Source: Morella rubra (lineage: Eukaryota; Streptophyta; Magnoliopsida; Fagales; Myricaceae). Taken from it: DNA of 64,000 nucleotides. The notes under the pieces were generated by a model, which saw only the letters and a list, made by a program, of their open reading frames with translations, did no database searches and had not been told where the DNA came from. Of the stretch, positions 48,630-59,700 are shown piece by piece. Position 1 is the stretch's first letter. Each line of letters starts with the position of its first letter. The stretch covers positions 26,765,613-26,829,612 of the forward strand of contig CM025855.1 in assembly GCA_003952965.2 (NCBI GenBank), read 5' to 3'. Made by a program: the position numbers and the translations under genes.

Positions 48630-51600
48630 TTAAGGAAACAGGGGCTGGTATAGAAGCCCTGTATTTTCCGCATATCCCATCATCACGTTAAGATTCTGTA
48701 AAGCTTGACCTGAAGCTCCCTTTACAAGATTATCAATCTGCATGAATGTGCTAAAAGCTTAGGCAATGATCGTTCCCACCACAAAGACGTACTAGAAATG
48801 GAGAAATTATAACATAGAGATGGATGAACACAAAACATACAACTGAAATAATTATAGCCCTCCCTGGAATTCGATCAGGAAAGACATTTATTAAACAATA
48901 ATTAGATCCTCGGACATTCTGAGTGTGAGGAACAACTCCTCTCTCCAACAAAACTACAAATTCTTCATCCTGGAACATAAAATTAAACAAATATGAAAAT
49001 TCCATTCATCAACAAAGTAAGCAGACAAGAGTGCATAAGCAAAAAAGCAGGATGTCTGCATCAAAGAAGAAGAGATCCATGACATCCCTACTTTATCTCT
49101 CACAGTTTGTCCCTGGCTTTCGTATTTTTATTCACCGACTATTTTATGGTCAGTGCAGCATTTTGATTCTGGACGATCAGTGGCGGCTCAGAATCAATTG
49201 AACATAAAAATATGATACCTCATAAGAGATCTTTAATTGTTGGTACAAATCCTCCATTGTTACACCAGAAGCCATTTCCACATATATAGTTGATTGCATG
49301 CCGCGGCTCTAGAAGACAAAAGAGGACTAAAAATTAGTCCTTCTGGGCAAAGAGTGGTAAAGAAGATAGGGAAACATAATTAAACTGGGTATAGCTGTTA
49401 CCATTGGCATTAGGTGTGGAGTAAAACTGATTTTTATTTTTGAATGTGCAGCATCAGAGAGCCCTTGTTCAACCTCTGGAACTGGTATGCAAGACAGAAA
49501 AAAGAACGGTGTAGATCATCAGAATATTTTATTATCTACCTGAGCTGAAAAATACTAAGACCTATGAGGGCATTTCCTAGTCATCGACTGGTCATTGAAC
49601 AGTACACCCTAGTAATCAAATTGTCAATGAATAGAACGGGAAAGGCTGGCTGGCCATTTTCTACAAGTAAATCATGAATGTCTTTTGATTCCTCAGATGA
49701 CTTTTCTTTTACATTTTGACATGCACTCAACATGTTATTCGTAGACTCTGATATACTTAGATATTTTACTCAGAGATCACAAAGAACTATCCTATTCCAT
49801 AAATGAAGTATCACATTAAAAATAAGAAGATATTTTTAAGAGAGAAAAAAGAGTGAAACAGTTGATTACAATCTCCATCTACATTGCAAGCACAAGACTC
49901 GGATGTTTAAGTACTCCTCATGCATATTCCAAGTTGTAAAAGTAGAATATCTTACCATGGCGATGCCTGGTAATTCCATATGAATAAATGCCTTCAGAAA
50001 TTTCAGTATACAAATTTGCCTCTTTGGCACCGCGCCCTATATGCAAACCAGGAAGCAGACCCATGAAAAAATGCATTGAGAATATGTGGCCAAGAATTTC
50101 AAGAAAATGACAACAAAAAAAAGGCACAAATCCTAACCTGCTCCACTCACACCAGATTTTGCGTCGATAATAATATTTCTCAATTCAATGAGATTAGCCT
50201 GCAAGCCAAAAAGTTAACAGAAAACCATTGAAACTGTAAGGCATATAAGTGAGCAATGGGAGCCCTAACCAGCATTAGTTAGCCACCACGCAAGTAGCAA
50301 TCTTTCATTCTCGGTAGGGGCAGTACAGTCCATAAATCTAAAGAATGCACCATGCATGTCGATATTTTCAAGTAAAGATTTCAAACTGTGAGCATTTAAG
50401 CCACTTCCAGCATCCACATTATCGAAGAATGGTTTTTATGTTAAACTTGAAATTTGGATTTCACATTAGAATACTAAAATAGAATGTGCAGACATGATTC
50501 CAATAACAATTAGTCACATAAATGGCTATTCAATTATGATCAACCTCTTGCTTGAATCTTACTCTATTCAGGTTATTCAATTCCAATCCTCTTCTGTACA
50601 TTACTTACTTGTTTCTTCCTTTCTTTTCTTAAGAAGCTTCTAAGCATGTGTCTCCTCTCCCTTTGTTATCCTTAAAAGATCCAAGCATGTCTACAACCGG
50701 ATCCCATTTTGTCCAATTTTCCAGTAAACTAATCTCAAGCACAATTTTCTCATGTTACTTATCACTACTCTGAAGAATTTGTTCACCCAACTAGCGACGA
50801 GGAGCTCAGTGACCCATTAGACATGCAATATGGAGTAACACAGAAGAGTGGACACAAACCTTTATCAATGGAACAAGAGGAAGCTGAATGGATGTCGGAT
50901 AACAACCAGGATTAGCAACTAGCCGTGCATCTTTAATTTCCTCTCTCAAAATCTCTGTCAAACCATATACAGCTTCTTTCTGCATCCAGGTAATGATACT
51001 TACATGAAGAACAAAGCAATGAATGCAGAGATAATAAAATGAACAATCAAGGAAACATTATCCTGAGTTTAATCTTTTTTGGGGGTTATTTAGAGTTTAA
51101 TCTTCAGTACCATGCTCGGCAATAAAAATGAAATGGATAACTCAACTATAAAAGAACAGAATTTGTATTCATAAAGCAATTCCAGTGATCGCAGTTCTAG
51201 AATTGAGATAAAGGACAAACACTACAGATAGAAGACATAACTGCTACCCAAACTTCTTACAACCGACACTTGGTATTCAACAAAAGGTCAAGAAACTTGG
51301 ATAAAAGTACCACTAAATTTCTGATAATGACATTCACAAGGTAGCAAGTTTATCTTTGACCACACATTTGAGCTTCCAAGACAACTGAAAGGACTTAGAG
51401 AGTAAAAAATTAAAAAAGGTTCACATTGCCCCCCAAATTTCACAAGTAATAGCAATTCTTTTGGGATTAGAAGTTCCCAACACCATGTTTGGGTTTGAGT
51501 AATTAGAACGTTGTCACCTACTTGCAAATCTGGTGCTCTGTGTGCCTGCCCATACCATTCTTCATATTCAGATATATGTCGCAGCCGGAAGTCCTGGAGA

Positions 51601-54600
51601 ACCATAATATTAAATTTTGATAGAAGCAAAACCACTTGCTTGGTATCAATCATGGAATGCTGGCAAAATAGCGTTAGTGCAAGCTTACTGCAGAAAGATC
51701 AACAATCTTCAAACCCTTCGGAAGGCCTTTGATGATTTCCTGTGAATTAATACATATTCCTACAATTATCAGCAGAAATAAAGGAGGACTAAGAAACACA
51801 TTCACACTTTGGAAGGTTCACCACGCCTTGAAACTGCTGGTTTATGGAACAACCTAGATGGGGTTAAGAAAAACCTGAGTGGTCCCATGTGGCAAACAAC
51901 AAAACACAGCATCCACATCAGAGAAATTGGCATCCTTGATAGCTACCATATCTGGCAAATCCTGCAAAAATGGAGGAAGTTAAGCATCGTATTTTCATGA
52001 CCAAGTATTCCAACCCATGCCATAATGGCAGCACTATCATGAAATTATTTTGCGAAGTTATTGAAGACTCATACTTGAGTGACCAAATGAGGGAACACTG
52101 ATCCAATGGATTGCCCGGCTTTCCTATCAGCAGTCATTAGAGTAATGCCAAAGTGAGGATGGTTTGCCAGCAACCGAACAATCTGCAAAGAAGAATCATC
52201 CAATTTTTCCAAAGAAATTAAGTTGGAAATGGATAAATTCACACTATTCACATGTTCAACCAGTCCAAAATACAGACTTCCAAATGAAGAGGTGAATTGT
52301 AAAGTTGAATACAGATTCCCCATTTAGGGATAATTTCTGCTTTATACAGAATTCATAAGGTCCTCTTGGCAATAATTTGGGTTGGCACAAAAGATAGTGT
52401 GTTGACAATTTAGTGTTACCTAAATCAATGTCTTCTTTCAAGTATCAGCACTTGCCTTTTCCTTATCATTTCCAGATTAAATGGAAGTCCGCTTCATTTA
52501 TAATGATAAAAATACCCTATGTGCACCAATTATATCTAATGCAGCGGCATTGCACTTTTAGAATTTAGTATTGGACTATCAGCATACCCCAGTCATGAAA
52601 ACTACAGCAGCATGATTTCAAGTTGATTGTTTTAGCTTGAAGTAGCCTTGATCAGAAAAATAAATACATACATATGTATGTATGTATGTATACTATATGT
52701 CTACGTGAGGCACGATTCATGTAACCACTTGTCCAAGAACACCAATCGAACCGCCTTGTCTGATTCTGGGTTGTAGCATTCAAAGCAGAAAAGCATCCTG
52801 AGTCCCACAAATGCAGTGAAATTACCCTAGAAGGGAATTGAGTGCAAACTAAGCCATATTCGTGAACACTCACTTCAGCGTAGTCGATTTATGCAAGACA
52901 AACAGAAAGCTGTACATGTAGCAACCAGTGTGCTCATGATTCAAGTTGATTTGTGCCTCTTGTAAGTAGCCTTGACAGGTTGTATAAATACATTCTACAT
53001 GAACCAGTAAACTAATCTCAAGCACAATTTTCTCATGTTACTTATCACTACTCTGAAGAATTTGTTCACCCAACTAGCGACGAGGAGCTCAGTGACCCAT
53101 TAGACATGCAATATGGAGTAACACAGAAGAGTGGACACAAACCTTTATCAATGGAACAAGAGGAAGCTGAATGGATGTCGGATAACAACCAGGATTAGCA
53201 ACTAGCCGTGCATCTTTAATTTCCTCTCTCAAAATCTCTGTCAAACCATATACAGCTTCTTTCTGCATCCAGGTAATGATACTTACATGAAGAACAAAGC
53301 AATGAATGCAGAGATAATAAAATGAACAATCAAGGAAACATTATCCTGAGTTTAATCTTTTTTGGGGGTTATTTAGAGTTTAATCTTCAGTACCATGCTC
53401 GGCAATAAAAATGAAATGGATAACTCAACTATAAAAGAACAGAATTTGTATTCATAAAGCAATTCCAGTGATCGCAGTTCTAGAATTGAGATAAAGGACA
53501 AACACTACAGATAGAAGACATAACTGCTACCCAAACTTCTTACAACCGACACTTGGTATTCAACAAAAGGTCAAGAAACTTGGATAAAAGTACCACTAAA
53601 TTTCTGATAATGACATTCACAAGGTAGCAAGTTTATCTTTGACCACACATTTGAGCTTCCAAGACAACTGAAAGGACTTAGAGAGTAAAAAATTAAAAAA
53701 GGTTCACATTGCCCCCCAAATTTCACAAGTAATAGCAATTCTTTTGGGATTAGAAGTTCCCAACACCATGTTTGGGTTTGAGTAATTAGAACGTTGTCAC
53801 CTACTTGCAAATCTGGTGCTCTGTGTGCCTGCCCATACCATTCTTCATATTCAGATATATGTCGCAGCCGGAAGTCCTGGAGAACCATAATATTAAATTT
53901 TGATAGAAGCAAAACCACTTGCTTGGTATCAATCATGGAATGCTGGCAAAATAGCGTTAGTGCAAGCTTACTGCAGAAAGATCAACAATCTTCAAACCCT
54001 TCGGAAGGCCTTTGATGATTTCCTGTGAATTAATACATATTCCTACAATTATCAGCAGAAATAAAGGAGGACTAAGAAACACATTCACACTTTGGAAGGT
54101 TCACCACGCCTTGAAACTGCTGGTTTATGGAACAACCTAGATGGGGTTAAGAAAAACCTGAGTGGTCCCATGTGGCAAACAACAAAACACAGCATCCACA
54201 TCAGAGAAATTGGCATCCTTGATAGCTACCATATCTGGCAAATCCTGCAAAAATGGAGGAAGTTAAGCATCGTATTTTCATGACCAAGTATTCCAACCCA
54301 TGCCATAATGGCAGCACTATCATGAAATTATTTTGCGAAGTTATTGAAGACTCATACTTGAGTGACCAAATGAGGGAACACTGATCCAATGGATTGCCCG
54401 GCTTTCCTATCAGCAGTCATTAGAGTAATGCCAAAGTGAGGATGGTTTGCCAGCAACCGAACAATCTGCAAAGAAGAATCATCCAATTTTTCCAAAGAAA
54501 TTAAGTTGGAAATGGATAAATTCACACTATTCACATGTTCAACCAGTCCAAAATACAGACTTCCAAATGAAGAGGTGAATTGTAAAGTTGAATACAGATT

Positions 54601-55519
54601 CCCCATTTAGGGATAATTTCTGCTTTATACAGAATTCATAAGGTCCTCTTGGCAATAATTTGGGTTGGCACAAAAGATAGTGTGTTGACAATTTAGTGTT
54701 ACCTAAATCAATGTCTTCTTTCAAGTATCAGCACTTGCCTTTTCCTTATCATTTCCAGATTAAATGGAAGTCCGCTTCATTTATAATGATAAAAATACCC
54801 TATGTGCACCAATTATATCTAATGCAGCGGCATTGCACTTTTAGAATTTAGTATTGGACTATCAGCATACCCCAGTCATGAAAACTACAGCAGCATGATT
54901 TCAAGTTGATTGTTTTAGCTTGAAGTAGCCTTGATCAGAAAAATAAATACATACATATGTATGTATGTATGTATACACCCACACACACACACACAGACGG
55001 AAATAACGAAAGAACCAGCAAATATGTCTAGAAGGGGATTGTACGTGAGGCACGATACCTCAGAACCAGTGTAACCACTTGCTCCAAGAACACCAATCCG
55101 AACCGCCTTGTCTGACTTCTGGGTTGTAGCATTCAAAGCACATTTAACAAACATCTTCCCTTCGTTTTCCTTCTTAACCTTCGAAGCCTTTGCTACATCC
55201 TGCATTTAAAAACATGTCCCATAAGAATACAAATGCAAGTGAAAATTACCCCTAATTCCAAACTCTCGAACTCCATAATCTCTCCAAGGCATGATCCTTC
55301 CATGCGAAAGCGCTAAACCCCAAAGAGTGCAAACAGACATTTAAGCCATATTCGTGAATCAGTGTTACTTCATTGTGCTTCAGCGTTCATAATGCAGCAC
55401 TTTGAGTTTCGATTTATTTACTACATTTTCGCAGTAGACAAACAGAAAGCTGTACATGTACAAACCTTCCAGAAGCAACCAGTGTCAAAACAAATCGAAC
55501 TCAAGGCCGCAGTGCTCAT
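48630..55519 (-). CDS. argC: N-acetyl-gamma-glutamyl-phosphate reductase (arginine biosynthesis), five exons duplicated
   Basis: This is the plastid enzyme that reduces N-acetylglutamyl phosphate to the semialdehyde with NADPH, third step of the acetylated ornithine/arginine route. Unique exons: 55466-55519, 55059-55199, then downstream 50138-50198, 49956-50036, 49402-49481, 49219-49308, 48841-48969 and 48630-48737. Five exons occur twice: 54358-54465, 54158-54244, 53972-54022, 53805-53876, 53143-53262, and again 52075-52182, 51875-51961, 51689-51739, 51522-51593, 50860-50979. With one copy the protein is 393 residues, normal for plants: transit peptide, NADP loop GASGYTG (57-63), catalytic Cys197 in ANPGCYPT, and C-terminal dimerisation part ending LLYQPLFP. 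With both copies it would be 539 residues with 146 repeated. All repeated exons are phase 0, so the frame survives. Confidence 0.93.
50721..52693. repeat. 1,973-bp duplication inside AGPR, copy A
   Basis: Identical, as far as I can read, to 53004-54976 (offset 2,283). Six pairs of open frames on both strands translate identically. It holds five AGPR exons with full introns. The right edge falls in a (TATG)n microsatellite. Confidence 0.95.
52694..53003. repeat. Scrambled relic of the AGPR 5' end between the duplicate copies
   Basis: This stretch matches 54977-55520 (AGPR exons 2 and 1 with their intron) piece by piece, but with many deletions of one to tens of bases. For example, CTCCAAG becomes TCCAAG and AATCCGAACC becomes AATCGAACC; the exon 2 donor and the exon 1 donor are lost. 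It closes with a poor copy of the sequence at 52618-52670. About 830 bp has been reduced to 310. It could not code. Confidence 0.8.
53004..54976. repeat. 1,973-bp duplication inside AGPR, copy B
   Basis: The partner of 50721-52693. This copy is directly joined to intact exons 1 and 2, so it is probably the original arrangement on its 5' side. Its right edge also ends in the (TATG)n tract, followed here by (CA)n. Confidence 0.95.
54954..54996. repeat. (TATG)n followed by (CA)n microsatellite
   Basis: Compound simple repeat in AGPR intron 2, at the exact edge of the duplicated block. The copy at 52671-52693 has the TATG part only. Confidence 0.9.
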
Positions 55520-56754
55520 TTTCTGTCACTCAAAGCAAGCAAGCTTCACAATCATAGAACAAGCGGTCACAATATGGGCAGAGCATGTACATAAGTATTT
55601 ATAAACAGTCTATGTATGAATAAGTGAGCATAAGGAGATTTCACCTTTACGAAGTGCTAGGAATTTGATGCTTAAATAATTTCAAGAGTAGCGTCTGCTT
55701 TGGAAGACAGAATAAAATGTGCTTTTGAATTAGAGAATATGGAGAGAATCAGCAGAAAAAAAAAAAAATCACTGGAAAAACCCTAGAAAATCTAGAAGAG
55801 GTAAAGGAATGGGCGAAACTGTGGATAGTAAACAAAATACAAAAGAAAAGTTAAGTCTCTTTCCCCTTTCCTTTTCTAAGGATAGATAGAGTGGACTATA
55901 TTGGTAAATTCAAGGAAGTGAGTCGGATTTGGATATTTGTGTATTTTTGTGTGAATTCAAGGGTGTTTACACTAAGCAAATTAAGATTTTTGAATAATTT
56001 ACAAGAAATGAAAAAAGAGCTTCAAAGGCAATTAATAATCACATATTGGCCTAATAATTAAGGTTTGTGTTTTAGTAGTTTATTCTCTCTAAAGTCTCAA
56101 ATTTAAAATTTCATAAATACTACCCATCATTTGAAATCATTTTAAGACTTTTAACCTAATAATTGTCTAGTATAAAATAAGTGACAACACGAGCTTCAAA
56201 ATTAATCGAGGCGCGTAAGCTAACCTAAACACCCAATTTTTTTAAAAAAACCATTAATCTATAATTATGATCTATTCATCAAACCAACAATCTCGTTTTT
56301 TTTTCCTAGTCAGTATCTTTTTTCTTTTGGGCACTTGTGTGGCAGATCTCTGTAATTACCACTGGGCTCAGTCCTCGGGCCGATATGCCGAAGGCTGGCT
56401 CGTGGCTTTTCTACATGTATATCTGATTCTGACGATTAACGACCCACAGCTCTCTCCCCTCTCAGGCCCATTTTCTCCAACGAGGCAATTATCTTTCTGG
56501 GCGTATCATGCTAGCCCTGATATCCATGAACTACAATCATGTTATACAAAAGAATGTGAATTACTTCAGGACACGGTTCGACCAGCAGAATAAAAATGCT
56601 GGACAATATTTGAATTTTTCTTTGAATTACGTGGTCATATTTACACAAGAAAAAAATAGAAAGATTGATATGAAAAAAAAGAAGAAAAATTTAATACATA
56701 CAATTGTTAGCAAAAGGCTAACCGCAAATCCCCTACCATAACCCACATGCTTGC
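55520..56754. other. AGPR upstream region and KIN-12 downstream flank
   Basis: The AGPR promoter and leader should lie just right of 55519. No gene recognised in between. A frame at 56267-56593 has a hydrophobic start but no family motif and no exon context. Confidence 0.5.
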
Positions 56755-59700
56755 TTATCGATCTAGATGGGAAAGAAATGCAGCTTGGGATACTCTTCTT
56801 GGGGTTTGACAACTCTCATCTGTCCTTGCGTTTGTGGGTGAAGACTGTGGCCTGAGCTCAGTCAACCGAGTTCTTTCAGTGGTAATTTTGTTCTGTAAAA
56901 AGAAAATAGGACAATAAGCTGTTTCTATTAGGTAATAGGTAAAACAGCAACACGCTAATTATGCCACTTGCTAAGAAAATAAGGAGTACGCATTTTCTTT
57001 TGAGTAATTTTTTGTTTCAAAGCTTTTTGTAAGTAATTGCATTAGGAAATGCAATATAATATCCCATTTACCTTACACTTCAAATCTTGCAACTCTCTTT
57101 CCAGGGTGGTAAATCTATTCTTCAGGAGCTCCAGGGCCTCTTCAGCATCCGGGGGGCTTACATTGGATGCCGGTTTTGTTACTCCAGCAACCTGAAAATT
57201 TCGTACAAATGATGTAAAAACTTCCAGTATAGCATGTTGGCAAGTAATTTAGATTGGTGTTTCCATTGCTGGCAATGAATTGGGAATCACTTTTCACGTA
57301 CCTTAAGAACACTTGTACACAATCCCAACAACGTCTGTGCTATCTGCACCTTCTCCTCCTCGGTTTCCTGTTGCAAATTCAACTGTTTAGCCTTCAACTC
57401 CATTATTATTGAGCTTTCCCCACATCTCTCTCTTTTGCTCTTGTGTTTACTAACCTTCAGTTTGCTTCTCAAACGATGCTCCTCATCATAATCAATATTT
57501 GGATTCCTTCCCATGGAAGCACGGAAGCGAGCAAGCTCTTCCTTGACACGTGAAAGAACGACCTCTGTTCGCCGCAGCTTACCACTAAGGTCTTCATTCT
57601 GAAGTTTGAGCTTGTTGTTTTCTTCCTATTGCATCATTGAAATAGTGAGAGAGGTTTGAAGCAGAAAGAGGAATGTCTATAATATGCTTCCAGTATATCC
57701 AACTACAGACATGACCAGAAGGTCCTGAAACTACGGGAGAAGATGAAAAAAAAGAATCCATAGCATGTCTATTGACAATTGCTTGCCTTGATTTTTGCAT
57801 GATGATGAATGCGCTGCTGGAGGTTTTGCTGGCCAGATAGCTTCTTTACTTCCCCTTCAAGTTCCATTACCCTCTGTTTATGATTAAGATTCTCCATCTA
57901 CAAAGATTAAAGGAAGTAAGGCCAATATCCAGAAGCAAATAAAAAATCCACCTGTTCTTGCTTTTAAACTAGAGAATATCTCAACCTTAAACATTTCATT
58001 TTCAGTTTTGAGTAGCTGATCTCGCTGCCGAAGCTTTTCCAATGCTATTTGAGCAGCTACCATTTCAGCCTGTTTACGATCAATTGCTTCCAGCCATCTG
58101 GAAGTTAAGGCTCAACGAACTTAGAAATAGAAAGACAATAAATGAGCAAATAACAAAACTAAGGAATTTCAAAGTAACAGTCCCCACCCTCGTCTCTCCT
58201 CAACGAATTCATTAAGCTGCTTCCTTAGCTTAGCTACCTCCTGATCCTGAATAAACAGTGCAATTTCAGAATAAAAGAAAACCTCATAAAAACTGAAAGC
58301 GAATGGAACTGATTTCAGAATTATTAAAAATGAAAATACCTTCTCTTGAGATTCTAAATTATGAAGTCGAGCCTTCTCAGTTATTTTCTGAACTTGCTCG
58401 TTATCCAAAAGAGACTGCAATGACAAAATTGCAAAGCTAACTTTAGCATAATTCTGGAAACTTAAGAATGAAGTCTATGATGAAGCGAGATGGATTGTTT
58501 CTTCATCTTTAGCTCCCCCTTTTGGAACTAATGCTAGGACAACATAACCAACTTAATAACATCAAAACCATGATCAAGTTTTCCTGAAAATTTTACTCAT
58601 ATAACAATCCTTGGTACAACATATACTCTGCGATGTGATATATAATGGAAGACAAAATTGAGTAAAGAAGGATACATAAGTTTACCACATAATTGGTCAT
58701 ATCCAACTTTACTCCAAGCAGGTCTCTAATTACATCATGCGTCATACTCTCAGCAGCAGCTAACCTCGCATTCAATGCAAATATCTGCATTGCCCAGTAG
58801 CAAAAGTGACCATCTTGGAAAAGCAAAATAGAAAAATTCGTATCTCCAATGTCTGCAGAATTCATAGAATCCACATTGAGAAGGCCAAGGGTACCTCTTT
58901 CTGCCGGCTTACTGCCAAACATTCAAGCTCTTCAATACGTAGCTTTGCAGCAGTAAGCTCCTCATCATTCTCAGACTTTATTTGCTGTCCCAAGCCCAAA
59001 CCAATGCATTTAAAAGGGGAACCAGAACCCCTAGACTTTGTGGCATACTTCTCTGACTTATTTGATGAATAATTCATGACATGAGTGGAATGTCCTTCAG
59101 GCTTGACTTGTTCAACCATGGCTTCCAATGCCTTGAACTGTTAACGAAGTTCATACTTTACATAATTGTAAAACTCCAAGAAACTATAACAAACTAGTCC
59201 CACGGAAACCATAACTATTTGCAGCAGAACAAATTCTAGTTCGTTGGATTCCACCCAACCTCTCTACAACAGAACGATGAGATGAATCGTACAATTTCTA
59301 GCATACCTTTTGCTTATATTCACTAGCCTGTGCTTCAGCATGCAGATTTAGCTCTGAGAGATATGCTTTGAGTTGGCTGATCTGGGGGACAATGACAGAA
59401 GTATAAATTTCTAATGCTAAAAGAACATTGACTATGATTGGTTTGAAGTCAGTTGGAAAGGATTGGTTTAAATATCAGGGGCAGAAAATGTAATAGATAA
59501 CGCTACCAAAGGTGCAATAGAAGACGTCACCTCTGCATCCTTTTCTGCCATACCCCTCTCAAGATTTTGTTTCTGCGTTAGGGCTTCTTGAAGGATTTTC
59601 TCTTTCTCATCTAAATACCTACAGTTTACCCGATCGTTCAGCAACCATGCATAACCTAAACCAGTGTATGTACAAAATCTTAAGGAATTTTCAGGAATAG

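Noticed and set aside
50721-54976. Two separate reductase genes in tandem
   Set aside because: The terminal exons (48630-50198) and the intact first exons (55059-55519) occur only once, so this is one gene with an internal duplication.
56267-56593. 108-codon frame with a hydrophobic N-terminus
   Set aside because: No cleavage-site context, no domain, and no splice partners; probably chance in AT-rich DNA.
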